A DNA stretch of 64,000 nt from Sphaerisporangium sp. TRM90804 (GCF_029846175.1 NZ_JARWAC010000021.1:186001-250000), one strand, 5' to 3'; shown: positions 43,285 through 52,574, counted from the stretch's first letter. Translations and numbers: made by a program. Notes: a model not told the origin generated them from the sequence alone.

Positions 43285-43898
43285 AACTGCGTCCCGTCTC
43301 CACGGTCGACGCGCTCGCCGGAGAGCTGCGCCGGCGGGTGCTCTCCGGCGAGATCGCCCCCGGCACGGCCCTGCCCGAGCAGGAGCTCTCGGCGCTGTAC
43401 GGCGTCGCGCGCCCGACCGTGCGCGAGGCCCTGGCCCTGCTCGTGCACGAAGGGCTGCTCCGGCGCGAGCGCAACCGCAGCGCGTACGTGCCCGAGGTCA
43501 CCATCGCCGACCTGGACGACCTCATGTACGTCCGGCGCCCGCTGGAGGACCTGATGGCGGCCAGGCTCGCCGGCCGCCGGGTGGCGGCCGCCGACGCCGC
43601 GCTGGCCCGCATGGCGGCCCTGCCGCCCGAGGCGCCGTGGGCGGACGTCGTGGCCGAGCACATGGCCCTGCACGAGCAGCTCGTCCTCGCCGTGGGCAGC
43701 CCCCGGCTGGAGCGGCTGTACGCCGTGCTGGCCGCCGAGACGCGCCTGGGCCTGGTGCGGCTGCGCCGCGTCTACCCCAACAGGGAGACCCTGGTCGGGG
43801 AGCACCAAGCCCTGCTGGACGCCATCGCCGAGGGCCCGCCGGAGGCGGCGCGGCTGGCCGTGGCCGGTCATTTGGATCACACATGGGGCGCTGATTAG
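43281..43898 (+). CDS. GntR-family regulator, FadR/FCD type
   Basis: The 205-residue protein has a winged helix (about 5-70, PEQELSALYGVARPTVREAL, VHEGLLRRERNRSAYVPEV) and an all-helical FCD-like domain with candidate metal/ligand residues in EHMALHEQLVLAVGSP and GEHQALLDAIAEG. It is translationally coupled to the exporter gene. The operator at 42268 suits this family, so it probably controls its own operon in response to the exported metabolite. Confidence 0.92.
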   Translation: MKLRPVSTVDALAGELRRRVLSGEIAPGTALPEQELSALYGVARPTVREALALLVHEGLLRRERNRSAYVPEVTIADLDDLMYVRRPLEDLMAARLAGRRVAAADAALARMAALPPEAPWADVVAEHMALHEQLVLAVGSPRLERLYAVLAAETRLGLVRLRRVYPNRETLVGEHQALLDAIAEGPPEAARLAVAGHLDHTWGAD

Positions 43899-43944
43899 CG
43901 GACTCTCTTGCATGGAGTGCTCGTGAGTCGTCACAATCGCGCCC

Positions 43945-44295
43945 ATGCACGGCAACTCAGTGCCGGATTCATATGTCTACGTCACCGAAGAGGGCGTCAC
44001 CCGCCACTACGCCGACGGCAGTGTCGAGGCGCTCGCGTGGGAGGACGTCGTCGAGGTCCGCGTCGGCGGTCTCACCGAATCCGACATCCTGATCGTCCTG
44101 CTCGACCGCGACGGTGAGGGCTGCGTGGTGCCCCGCTCCGCCACCGACGCGACCTTTCTGACGAGGCTCCGCTACCTGCCGGAGTTCGACCTCGACCGGC
44201 TGAGCGAGGCGTTCACGACGGCCAAGCGCAGCTACGTGGTCGTGTGGCGCAGCCCCGACCCGCCGTCGCCGCTGCCCGACCTGGAGTACGACTAG
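43945..44295 (+). CDS. conserved hypothetical protein, small
   Basis: The 116-residue soluble protein starts with VYVTEEGVTRHYADGSVEAL, a pattern seen in actinobacterial proteins where a short beta-sheet precedes LAWEDVVEVRVGGL. Then come VPRSATDATFLTRLRYLPEF and RSYVVVWR. No domain function is recognised. It resembles small immunity-like or unannotated Streptomyces proteins, but I cannot assign a role. It is convergent with the crotonase gene, 15 nt apart. Confidence 0.75.
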   Translation: MHGNSVPDSYVYVTEEGVTRHYADGSVEALAWEDVVEVRVGGLTESDILIVLLDRDGEGCVVPRSATDATFLTRLRYLPEFDLDRLSEAFTTAKRSYVVVWRSPDPPSPLPDLEYD

Positions 44296-44310
44296 CGGCC
44301 CGGCCCGGCG

Positions 44311-45102
44311 TCACTCCTCGCCCGCCTCCGCGTGCTCCGCGTGCTCCGGAAGCCCGTGGCGGCCGGCCCCCGCGCGGAAGCGCTCCACGTTCCCGGCGAC
44401 GCCCGCCTGGAGCGAGAGCAGCCCGTGCCGCAGCTCCCCGCGCATGGCCTCCCGCTCGGGCAGCCCTTCCTGTTCCAGGACCGACAGGCGGTCGTTGCGC
44501 AGGCACGCCTGCGGCAGCGCGGCCAGCTCGGCCGCCAGCTCCTCGGCGACCCGCCTGGCCTCGCCCGGAGCCGCCACCCGGTCGACCAGGCCCATCCCCA
44601 GCGCCTCCGCCGTCCCCACGGGCCGGCCGGTGAGGATCATGTCCATGGCCCGTCCCGCGCCCACCAGCCGCGGCAGCCGCACGGTGCCGCCGTCGACGAG
44701 CGGGACGCCCCAGCGGCGGCAGAACACCCCGAACGTGGCGTCCCGCGCCGCCACCCGCAGGTCGCACCAGAGCGCCAGCTCCAGCCCGCCCGCGACGGCG
44801 TACCCCTCGACCGCGGCGATCACCGGCTTGGACAGCCGCATGCGGGTGGGGCCCATCGGCCCGTCGCCGTCCTCATCGACGCGGTTGCCGCGCTCGGTGC
44901 CGATGGCGTGCAGGTCGGCGCCGGAGCAGAAGGTGCCGCCCTCGCCCCACAGCACCGCGACGGCCGCGTCCGAGGCGTCGAACTCGCGGAAGGCGGCGGC
45001 CAGCGCCGCGGCGGTGGGCCCGTCGACCGCGTTGCGCACCGCGGGGCGCGACAGGACGACGGTGGTGACCGGGCCGGATCGTTCGCAGCGAATGCCAAAC
45101 AT
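44311..45102 (-). CDS. enoyl-CoA hydratase/isomerase (crotonase) family protein
   Basis: The 263-residue crotonase fold shows the oxyanion-hole strands GGTFCSGADLHAIG and VEGYAVAGGLELAL. The two Glu residues of canonical enoyl-CoA hydratases are not where expected: FCRRWGVPLVDGG has Arg/Trp and Asp there, as in a distinct crotonase subgroup. Hydratase activity is therefore doubtful and another acyl-CoA reaction is likely. It is monocistronic. Confidence 0.88.
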   Translation of the reverse strand: MFGIRCERSGPVTTVVLSRPAVRNAVDGPTAAALAAAFREFDASDAAVAVLWGEGGTFCSGADLHAIGTERGNRVDEDGDGPMGPTRMRLSKPVIAAVEGYAVAGGLELALWCDLRVAARDATFGVFCRRWGVPLVDGGTVRLPRLVGAGRAMDMILTGRPVGTAEALGMGLVDRVAAPGEARRVAEELAAELAALPQACLRNDRLSVLEQEGLPEREAMRGELRHGLLSLQAGVAGNVERFRAGAGRHGLPEHAEHAEAGEE

Positions 45103-45217
45103 GTACCGAATGTAGCTGTGAGGGGCTGCTACACAGGTTTGGACCGTTCCGTCAAGGAGGTGTCCGCAGCTCGATCTAGGCCGATTGTGGCCAATGCCGT
45201 TCTATATCGCGCATTAA

Positions 45218-45229
45218 TAAAGATCTTTA
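45218..45229. promoter_or_regulatory. 12-bp palindrome upstream of the polysaccharide locus
   Basis: TAAAGATCTTTA is a perfect palindrome in the only A/T-rich part of the 237-nt gap before the priming transferase. It is a plausible regulator site for the locus, placed about 110 nt before the start codon. Confidence 0.4.
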
Positions 45230-45339
45230 GTATGTGAACGAGTTCTTACGTGTGGCGAGGTCCTTCGCGACATGTGTCAACCAAACGGACAGGTTGGCCG
45301 TCGTTTAGTTCACACGATCAGTGGGACGGCAGGGGTGGC

Positions 45340-46803
45340 ATGAAGGTGGGGGTGGCGGAGCGCGGTACCGCGCTCCTCGATGCGGGGCCGCTGACCGCGT
45401 CGAGCATCTGGACGCGGTCGTACGTGCGGACCCTGCTGGCCGGCGACGTGGCGTGCGCCATGATCGCATGTGAGATCGTCATGGGCTTCCGGCTGTGGCT
45501 GGGAGCCTTCATTCCCTGGTCGGAGCTGCTCTTCGGGTTCGGGCTCGCCCTGGTGTGGCCGATGGCCATGGCCCTCGGCGGGGCGTACCGGGAGAAGAGC
45601 CACGGTGAGGGGAGCGAGGAGTTCCGCGGCGTATTCAACGGAGGCGTCGGCCTGACGGCCGCCGTCGCGATCGCCGCGTACACGACCCAGACCATGATCG
45701 CCCGAAGCTACGTGATGGCGATGCTGCCGCTGGCGACCGGCCTGACGCTGGTCTTCCGCCACCGGATGCGCAAGCGGCTGCACCGCCGCCGCGCCGACGG
45801 CGAGTACCTGCGGCGCGTCGTCGCCGTCGGCCACCGCACCGCGGTGCTCGACCTGGTCATGCAGTTCCGCCGCCAGCCGTACCACGGCATGCGGGTCGTC
45901 GCGGCGTGCGTGCCGCCCGGCCAGCACCCGGGCAACGGGCTGGACATCGACGGCGTCCCCGTCCTCGGCGACTTCGGCGACGTCGGGGCGGTGGCCGACC
46001 GGGCCTACGCGGACGCCGTCGCCGTGCTCGCCTGCCCGGAGCTGGACGGCGCCGCCCTGCGCCGCCTGGCGTGGAGCATCGAGACCAAGGGCACCGAGCT
46101 GTTCGTCGCGCCCGCGCTGATGGACGTCGCCGGGCCGCGCACGAGCATCCGCCCGGTGGCGGGCATGCCGCTGCTGCACGTGGAGCACCCCGAGTTCGAC
46201 GGGGCGCGCCAGGTGGTCAAGAGCCTGTTCGACCGGCTGGTCGCGGCGGCGGCGCTCACCCTTCTCGCGCTCCCGATGACGGTGATCGCCGTGCTGGTGC
46301 GCTCCACCAGCGCCGGGCCGGCGCTGTTCACCCAGACCCGCGTGGGGCGCGCCGGGAACGAGTTCCAGGTCTTCAAGTTCCGCACGATGGTGCGCGACGC
46401 CGAGCGGCTGAAGGTCGGCCTGCTGGAGGGCAACGAGTTCGACGGCGTGCTCTTCAAGATGAGGAACGATCCACGCGTCACCCGGGTGGGCGGCCTGCTG
46501 CGCCGCTACTCGCTGGACGAGCTGCCGCAGCTCCTCAACGTCGTGCGCGGCGAGATGTCGCTGGTGGGCCCGCGCCCGCCGCTGCCCACGGAGGTCGCCC
46601 AGTACGGCACCGACGTGCGCAGGCGGCTGGTCGTCAAGCCGGGCATGACCGGCCTGTGGCAGGTCAGCGGCCGCTCCGACCTGTCGTGGGAGGAGTCGGT
46701 CCGCCTCGACCTGCGCTACGTCGAGAACTGGTCCCTCATCCTCGACCTGCAGATCCTGTGGAAGACGTGGTCCGCGGTGCTCCGCGGGGGAGGGGCCTAC
46801 TAG
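45340..46803 (+). CDS. polyprenyl-phosphate sugar-1-phosphate transferase (priming enzyme)
   Basis: The 487-residue protein has about four N-terminal membrane helices (about 35-145), a Rossmann-like CoA-binding-type middle and a fifth helix (AAALTLLALPMTVIAVLV). The catalytic bacterial sugar transferase domain follows (FKFRTMVRDA, LDELPQLLNVVRGEMSLVGP, PGMTGLWQVSGR, WSLILDLQILWKT). It transfers hexose-1-phosphate to undecaprenyl phosphate and so starts repeat-unit assembly. ATG 45340 begins MKVGVAERG. It is first in an operon with rmlA, rmlB and rmlD; its TAG overlaps the rmlA GTG by one base. Confidence 0.94.
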   Translation: MKVGVAERGTALLDAGPLTASSIWTRSYVRTLLAGDVACAMIACEIVMGFRLWLGAFIPWSELLFGFGLALVWPMAMALGGAYREKSHGEGSEEFRGVFNGGVGLTAAVAIAAYTTQTMIARSYVMAMLPLATGLTLVFRHRMRKRLHRRRADGEYLRRVVAVGHRTAVLDLVMQFRRQPYHGMRVVAACVPPGQHPGNGLDIDGVPVLGDFGDVGAVADRAYADAVAVLACPELDGAALRRLAWSIETKGTELFVAPALMDVAGPRTSIRPVAGMPLLHVEHPEFDGARQVVKSLFDRLVAAAALTLLALPMTVIAVLVRSTSAGPALFTQTRVGRAGNEFQVFKFRTMVRDAERLKVGLLEGNEFDGVLFKMRNDPRVTRVGGLLRRYSLDELPQLLNVVRGEMSLVGPRPPLPTEVAQYGTDVRRRLVVKPGMTGLWQVSGRSDLSWEESVRLDLRYVENWSLILDLQILWKTWSAVLRGGGAY

Positions 46804-47870
46804 TGAAGGCGCTCGTGCTCGCCGGAGGGTCCGGGACCCGGCTCCGGCCGATCACCCACACCTCCGCCAAGCAACTCGTCCCCGTCGCCAACAAACCGGT
46901 GCTGTTCTACGTGCTGGAGGCCATCGCCGCGACCGGCGTCACCGAGGTCGGCATGGTGGTCGGCTCGACCCAGGAGGAGATCGAGCGCGCCGTCGGCGAC
47001 GGTTCGGCGTTCGGCCTGGAGGTCACCTACCTGCGGCAGGACGCCCCGCTCGGGCTGGCGCACGCGGTGCTGATCTCCCGCGAGTACCTCGGCGACGACG
47101 ACTTCGTCATGTACCTCGGCGACAACTTCATCGTCGGCGGCATCGACCCCGTCGTGCGGCGCTTCCACGCCGACCGGCCGGCCGCGCAGATCATGCTGAC
47201 CCGGGTCACCGACCCGCGGCAGTTCGGCGTGGCCGAGCTGGACGCGTCCGGGCGCGTGGTCGGGCTGGAGGAGAAGCCGCCCGCGCCCAAGAGCGACCTC
47301 GCCCTCGTCGGCGTCTACATCTTCACCCCGGCCGTGCACGACGCCGTGGCGGCGCTCAAGCCGTCCTGGCGCGGCGAGCTGGAGATCACCGACGCGATCC
47401 AGTGGCTCATCGACGCCGGGCGCCGGGTGGAGTCCACGGAGGTCTCCGGCTACTGGAAGGACACCGGGAACGTCACCGACATGCTGGAGGTCAACCGGCT
47501 CGTGCTGGAGGGCCTGGAGCAGCGGCTGGACGGCAAGGTCGCCGACGACTGCGAGATCATCGGCAGGGTCGTGGTCGAGGCCGGGGCCGAGGTGGCGGGC
47601 TCACGCATCGTCGGCCCGGTCATCGTCGGCGCCGGCGCGGTGATCCGCGACTCCTATGTCGGCCCGTTCACCTCGGTCGCCGAGAACTGCCACATCGCGG
47701 AAAGCGAGATCGAGTACTCGATCATGCTGCACCGCGCCTCCATCCACGGGGTCCGCCGCATCGAGGCCTCCCTGATCGGGCGCGACGTCGAGGTCACGCC
47801 CGCCCCCAACACCCCGAGGGCCCATCGGCTGGTGCTCGGCGATCACAGCAAGGTGCAGATCAGCTCATGA
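46803..47870 (+). CDS. rmlA: glucose-1-phosphate thymidylyltransferase, long form
   Basis: The 355-residue enzyme joins glucose-1-phosphate and dTTP to make dTDP-glucose. The nucleotide motif is LVLAGGSGTRLRPIT and the substrate loop includes SAKQLVPVANKP; the YLGDNFIVGG metal motif is present. The C-terminal 120 residues form a left-handed beta-helix (IVGPVIVGAGAVIRDSYVGP), as in the long actinobacterial type used in sugar pathways. It starts with GTG and is coupled to genes on both sides. Confidence 0.95.
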   Translation: MKALVLAGGSGTRLRPITHTSAKQLVPVANKPVLFYVLEAIAATGVTEVGMVVGSTQEEIERAVGDGSAFGLEVTYLRQDAPLGLAHAVLISREYLGDDDFVMYLGDNFIVGGIDPVVRRFHADRPAAQIMLTRVTDPRQFGVAELDASGRVVGLEEKPPAPKSDLALVGVYIFTPAVHDAVAALKPSWRGELEITDAIQWLIDAGRRVESTEVSGYWKDTGNVTDMLEVNRLVLEGLEQRLDGKVADDCEIIGRVVVEAGAEVAGSRIVGPVIVGAGAVIRDSYVGPFTSVAENCHIAESEIEYSIMLHRASIHGVRRIEASLIGRDVEVTPAPNTPRAHRLVLGDHSKVQISS

Positions 47871-48835
47871 GGATTCTGGTCACCGGCGGCGCCGGTTTCA
47901 TCGGATCGCACTATGTCCGCACGCTGCTCGGCGGAGGCTTCCCCGCGTACGCGGGCGCCGAGGTCACCGTGCTCGACCGTCTCACCTACGCGGGCAACCT
48001 CGCCAACCTGGAGCCGGTGGACGGCGGCTACACCTTCGTCCACGGCGATGTCTGCGACGCCGAGCTGCTGGCCGAGGTCGTCCCCGGCCACGACGTCGTG
48101 CTGAACTTCGCCGCCGAGTCGCACGTCGACCGGTCGATCGAGGGCCCCTCGGCCTTCGTGCGTACCAACGTGCTCGGCACCCAGACGGTCCTGCAGGCCT
48201 GCCTGGAGGCAGCCGTGCCCCGGGTCGTCCAGGTGTCGACCGACGAGGTGTACGGGTCGATCGAGCAGGGCTCCTGGGCCGAGGACGCCCCGCTGCTGCC
48301 CCGATCGCCGTACTCCGCCGCCAAGGCCGGGGGCGACCTGCTCGCCCGCGCCTACGCGGTGACCCACGGCCTGCCCGTCTCGATCACCCGCTGCGGCAAC
48401 AACTACGGCCCGTACCAGTTCCCGGAGAAGGCCGTCCCGCTCTTCGTCACCAACATCCTCGAAGGGCGCGCGATCCCGATGTACGGGGACGGCGAGAACG
48501 TCCGCGACTGGGTGCACGTCGACGACCACTGCCGCGGCATCCAGCTCGTCGCCGAGCGCGGGGAGCCCGGCGAGGTCTACCACATCGCCGGCACGGCCGA
48601 GATGACCAACCTGGAGCTGATCGGGCACATCCTGGCCGAGCTGGACGCCGACTGGAGCACCGTCGAGCGGGTGCCCGACCGCAAGGGCCACGACCGGCGC
48701 TACTCCCTGGACGACTCCAAGCTGCGCGGCATGGGCTACGCCCCGGCGACCGGCTTCGAGGAGGGCATCGCCGCCACCGTGCGGTGGTACGCCGACAACC
48801 CCTCCTGGTGGAAGCCCCTCAAGGACGCCCCGTGA
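47867..48835 (+). CDS. rmlB: dTDP-glucose 4,6-dehydratase
   Basis: The 322-residue SDR-type dehydratase converts dTDP-glucose to dTDP-4-keto-6-deoxyglucose. Motifs are TGGAGFIGSHYVR for NAD, STDEVYGSI, the Tyr-x3-Lys in SPYSAAKAGGD, RCGNNYGPYQFPEKAVPLF and RDWVHVDDHC. Start and stop overlap rmlA and rmlD by 4 nt each. Confidence 0.96.
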   Translation: MRILVTGGAGFIGSHYVRTLLGGGFPAYAGAEVTVLDRLTYAGNLANLEPVDGGYTFVHGDVCDAELLAEVVPGHDVVLNFAAESHVDRSIEGPSAFVRTNVLGTQTVLQACLEAAVPRVVQVSTDEVYGSIEQGSWAEDAPLLPRSPYSAAKAGGDLLARAYAVTHGLPVSITRCGNNYGPYQFPEKAVPLFVTNILEGRAIPMYGDGENVRDWVHVDDHCRGIQLVAERGEPGEVYHIAGTAEMTNLELIGHILAELDADWSTVERVPDRKGHDRRYSLDDSKLRGMGYAPATGFEEGIAATVRWYADNPSWWKPLKDAP

Positions 48836-49758
48836 CCCGCATCCTCGTCACCGGCGCCCGGGGCATGCTCGGCACGGCCCTGGTGGCCGCGCTGGAGGCC
48901 GAACGCGACGCCGAGGCGCCGTCCCCGGCCGCCGGCGACGGGTCCGCGGTGCGCATCTCACCCGACTGGCGCGGCTGCGACATCCTCGCCTTCGGCCGCG
49001 ACCGGCTCGACCTCGGCGACCCGCAGGCCGTCGTCGAGACCGTGCACCGGGAGAAGCCCGACGTCGTCTTCAACTGCGCAGCCTGGACGGCCGTGGACGA
49101 CGCCGAGGCCCGCGAGGGGGAGGCGCTGGCGGTCAACGGCACGGGCGCCCGCGCCCTGGCGTCGGCCTGCGCCGACCTGGGCACCCGCCTGGTGCACGTC
49201 TCCACCGACTACGTCTTCGACGGCACCACGCCCGCCCCGTACCCCGAGGACGCGCCGACCGCCCCGGTGAACGCCTACGGCCGCACCAAGCTCGCCGGCG
49301 AGCGCGCGGTGCTGGAACTGCTGCCGGACACCGGCTATGTCGTGCGCACCGCCTGGTTGTACGGCGGCGGCCCCGGGAGCGACTTCGTCCGCACGATGGT
49401 CAAGCTGGCCGGGGTGCGCGAGACGGTGAACGTCGTCGACGACCAGCGGGGCCAGCCCACCTGCACCCACGACCTGGCAGCCCAGCTCGTGCGCCTGGCC
49501 CGCGCGGAGGCGCCCCCCGGCGTCTACCACGGCACCAGCTCCGGCCAGACCACCTGGTACCACCTGGCCAGGGAGGTCTTCACGCTGCTGGGCGCCGACC
49601 CGGCCCGCGTACGCCCCACGACCTCGGCCGACTTCCCCCGCCCCGCCGCGCGCCCGGCCAACAGCGTCCTGGCCCACACCCGGTGGCACGAGGCGGGCCT
49701 GCCGGCGATGCGCGACTGGCGCGCCGCCCTGCGCGCCGCCTGGCCGCGGCTCACCTAG
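48832..49758 (+). CDS. rmlD: dTDP-4-dehydrorhamnose reductase family protein
   Basis: The 308-residue SDR has GARGMLG for NAD(P)H, HVSTDYVFDG, NAYGRTKLAGE with catalytic Tyr/Lys and RTAWLYGGGPGSDF. It would reduce a dTDP-4-keto sugar. Canonically the substrate is epimerised by RmlC first, but rmlC is not in the window, so dTDP-rhamnose synthesis needs an rmlC elsewhere. Otherwise another 6-deoxyhexose is made. GTG start overlaps the rmlB stop. Confidence 0.92.
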   Translation: MTRILVTGARGMLGTALVAALEAERDAEAPSPAAGDGSAVRISPDWRGCDILAFGRDRLDLGDPQAVVETVHREKPDVVFNCAAWTAVDDAEAREGEALAVNGTGARALASACADLGTRLVHVSTDYVFDGTTPAPYPEDAPTAPVNAYGRTKLAGERAVLELLPDTGYVVRTAWLYGGGPGSDFVRTMVKLAGVRETVNVVDDQRGQPTCTHDLAAQLVRLARAEAPPGVYHGTSSGQTTWYHLAREVFTLLGADPARVRPTTSADFPRPAARPANSVLAHTRWHEAGLPAMRDWRAALRAAWPRLT

Positions 49759-49827
49759 CGGTCGCCGCCCCGCCCGTCACGTCCGCCTGGCCGTAGCTCG
49801 CCTGGCGGTCACCGCCCCGCCCGTCAC
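49750..49827. repeat. imperfect tandem repeat at the rmlD 3' end
   Basis: The 31-nt unit at 49750-49780 recurs at 49797-49827 with three differences (period 47 nt). The first copy includes the rmlD stop codon. The following CCCGCC and GGCGGG arms may give a terminator. Confidence 0.6.
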
Positions 49828-49939
49828 CGCCCGCCCTCCGGCGGGTGCCCGGCGGGCCGGGGCACCTCGCCCTGCTCGGCCGGCGGGCGGCTACCCGGCC
49901 GCTCCTGGCGCGGCGCCGGGCGGGCCGGCCGGGGGCAGG

Positions 49940-51205
49940 TCACCAGGTGTTGGTGCGGGACTCGATCACCACGATGTCCTCGTCGACGCGGTCGTCCTTG
50001 CGCCAGTCGGACGGGGCGCCCTCGCGGGCCTTGCCGTTGGGCGCGGGTTCCCGGGTGATCCCGTTGGAGGAGGGTGCCCCGGCGCCTCCGTTGGCCGACG
50101 GCTGCCTCGCGCTCCCGTTGGGGACGGTGTCGCGCCCGTTCGCCTTGGCGGACTCCCCGCCGGCCGTCTTCGCGGCGTTCTCCCGGCTCGTCGTGGCGAC
50201 GCCCTGCCGGGGCGCGCCGTTCGCCACCGGGCCGGGCGCGCCCGCCCCGGGCGGGCGGGCGCCGGGCTTGGCCGCGCCCAGCAGCTCGCTGCGGTTGTAG
50301 ACCGCGGTGGGTTCGTCGGGGTCGTCGTCCATCGCGACGAGCGGCCTCGGGCGGCGCCCCCGGTGGCGCTGGCCGGTGCCGGATGTGACCCGCTGCACGG
50401 TGGCGATGGGGTTGGTGGCCCGCAGGAAGGCGACCACCAGGGCCAGCAGGCTGCCCACGGCCAGGCCGATCGCGATGTTCCTCGGCAGCTTGCTCGGGGT
50501 CAGGCGGGCGGGGTTGGCCTCGTCGACGAACCGGACACCGCCGCCGTACTGGGTGAGGTCGATCTGGGCGTCGCTCTCCTTGAGCTGGAGCTGGACCACG
50601 ACCTCGGCCAGCGAGTCGGCGAGCGCGCTGCCGGTGGCGGCCTGCTTGAGGTTCTTCTCGATGCCGGCGCGGGTGGCGCGGATGCTCTTGACGAGCTGCT
50701 CCTGCTCGCGCTTGGCCGCCGCGGAGGTGAGGTCCTGGTAGGCGGCGACCACCGAGTTGGCGATGCGCGCCGCGGTGGCGTCGGTGCGGGCGCTGGCGGT
50801 GACCTCCACGATGCCGCCGCTGGAGGCCGCCGACGCCTCCACCCCCTCGCGCAGCGTCTCGATGTCGACGGCCTGCCGGTACTTGGTCGCCAGGATCTCC
50901 TGGGCGCGCTCCAGGACGGGCGCCGACTGGGCGAACGCGGCCCGCTGGGAGGTGTAGGCGATGTAGCTGCTGTCGGACGAGACGCCCTGTCGCAGGAAGG
51001 AGGTGCTGCGCGGGTCGGTGACCGCGAACCGCGCGGTGGCGCTCACGCCGGCGAGGACCAGCACGGTCGCCATGCCCGCGACCACGCCGCACATCAGGAT
51101 CACCAGGATCGATGACCAGCGGTAGCGCCAGACAGCCTCGATGAGCCCGACCTCGGGCCCGGCGTCCTCGTCCTTGACCTCCGCCACCAGCCTCGCTCCT
51201 CGCAT
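49940..51205 (-). CDS. Wzz-like chain-length/polysaccharide co-polymerase
   Basis: The protein has 421 residues. TM1 is about 28-52, a periplasmic-type helical domain is about 60-235, TM2 is about 245-270 (RNIAIGLAVGSLLALVVAFL), and there is a cytosolic tail of about 150 residues rich in Pro, Asn and Gly with NGxxR-type repeats. This fits PCP/Wzz proteins that set chain length. No BY-kinase domain or adjacent tyrosine kinase gene is present. Minus strand, opposite to rml; the -10-like TAAAAT upstream suggests its own promoter. Confidence 0.85.
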   Translation of the reverse strand: MRGARLVAEVKDEDAGPEVGLIEAVWRYRWSSILVILMCGVVAGMATVLVLAGVSATARFAVTDPRSTSFLRQGVSSDSSYIAYTSQRAAFAQSAPVLERAQEILATKYRQAVDIETLREGVEASAASSGGIVEVTASARTDATAARIANSVVAAYQDLTSAAAKREQEQLVKSIRATRAGIEKNLKQAATGSALADSLAEVVVQLQLKESDAQIDLTQYGGGVRFVDEANPARLTPSKLPRNIAIGLAVGSLLALVVAFLRATNPIATVQRVTSGTGQRHRGRRPRPLVAMDDDPDEPTAVYNRSELLGAAKPGARPPGAGAPGPVANGAPRQGVATTSRENAAKTAGGESAKANGRDTVPNGSARQPSANGGAGAPSSNGITREPAPNGKAREGAPSDWRKDDRVDEDIVVIESRTNTW

Positions 51206-51306
51206 AATGCCCGGCGAAGAGGATTCACCGTGCCTTTGCCTAGCATTTTAGTGCCGTAAGTGTGCTTGGGAACGGTCTCGGGGCCGGGTGATGACGAACC
51301 TTCACC

Positions 51307-52473
51307 TCACCTGCCGCCTTCGGCGACCGCCCCCGCGTCACCATGTGAATACGGTGTGTTCGGGGTATTTCCGAGGACCACCTGCAGGATTTCGGCGCGG
51401 TATCGCTCCAGCGTGAACCTGGCCTCGGCGTCGGCCCGGCCGCGCTCCGCCATGGCGACCGCTTCCGGCCAGTCGCGCAGCAGCGCCTCGACCGCGCCGG
51501 CCAGCGCGCCGGGGTCGCCGGGCGGGACGAGCACGCCGTTCACCCCGGGCTCGACGATCTCGCGCAACCCCTGCACCCCGCTCGCCACCACCGGGCGCCG
51601 CGCCAGCATGCCCTCCACCGCGACGTTGCCGAAGGGCTCCTCAAGGGAGGGCACCAGCACGATGTCGGCGTCGTCCATGAAAGGGGACACGGGATCCTGG
51701 AACCCCGCGAACACCACCCCCTCGGTCTCGGCGGCGAGCCCGCGCAGCTCGTCCTCGTACCACTCGTAGCCGGGGAAGACCGCGCCGACCAGCGTGAGCG
51801 TCACGTCGTGCCCCCGCCGCCGCAGCTCGGCCACCGCGCGGATCGCCACGTCGCCGCCCTTGCGCGGCGAGAGCCGCCCGACGAGCACCAGCCTCCCGGC
51901 GGGCTCGGCGCGCGCGGGGGAGGGGGTCTCCGGCGCCGGAACCCCGTTGTAGACGACCGTGCCGCGCCGCGCGGGAACGCCGCCGTCGGTCAGCGTGGCA
52001 AGGCAGGCGCCGCTGTTGGCGATGGTGTGGTGCGCGAACCGCGCCGGCAGCACGAGCAGCCGCCGCAGCAGCCGGGGGCCGCCCTGCTCGGCCTCGTGCG
52101 CGTGGCAGACCACCCGCACCCGCGCCAGCCGGGCCGCCGCGATCCAGAAGGGGATGGTGATGGTGTTGACGTACACGGCCGACGGGCGCGCCCGGCGCAG
52201 CCAGGCGACCATCCTCGGCAGCGTGACCACGACCGCGCCGGCGAGCCGCACCAGGCCCGCCGGGCGCAGGAGGGCCTTGCGCAGCACCGGTGTCGGCATG
52301 ATCACGACCTCGGCGCCCAGCGGCCGCAGCCGCTCGGTCAGCGGCCCGTCCGCGGGCAGCACCACCGTGACCTCGGCCGTCTCCGTCAACGCCCGCACCG
52401 ACTCGATCAACATCCGGTCGGAACCGTAGAGATCTGGTGACGGATGGGCGATGACCACCCGCTGCACGCTCAA
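51307..52473 (-). CDS. GT4-type glycosyltransferase
   Basis: The 388-residue GT-B enzyme starts with an acceptor domain (VVIAHPSPDLYGSDRML). The donor domain contains LVLVGRLSPRKGGDVAI, FAGFQDPVSPFMDDADIVL and the E-x7-E motif in PSLEEPFGNVAVEGML. It likely adds one sugar to the lipid-linked repeat unit. It shares the minus strand with the Wzz gene (101-nt gap) and is divergent from the next transferase. Confidence 0.9.
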   Translation of the reverse strand: MSVQRVVIAHPSPDLYGSDRMLIESVRALTETAEVTVVLPADGPLTERLRPLGAEVVIMPTPVLRKALLRPAGLVRLAGAVVVTLPRMVAWLRRARPSAVYVNTITIPFWIAAARLARVRVVCHAHEAEQGGPRLLRRLLVLPARFAHHTIANSGACLATLTDGGVPARRGTVVYNGVPAPETPSPARAEPAGRLVLVGRLSPRKGGDVAIRAVAELRRRGHDVTLTLVGAVFPGYEWYEDELRGLAAETEGVVFAGFQDPVSPFMDDADIVLVPSLEEPFGNVAVEGMLARRPVVASGVQGLREIVEPGVNGVLVPPGDPGALAGAVEALLRDWPEAVAMAERGRADAEARFTLERYRAEILQVVLGNTPNTPYSHGDAGAVAEGGR

Positions 52474-52574
52474 GTAAGGCCGCCTTTCGATATTCTTACT
52501 GCGAATATGGCCGTTAGTTGTGTTCCGGAGGATTCGGTAATGTTACAGAAACACGCCGTGCATAGGAGACCCGC

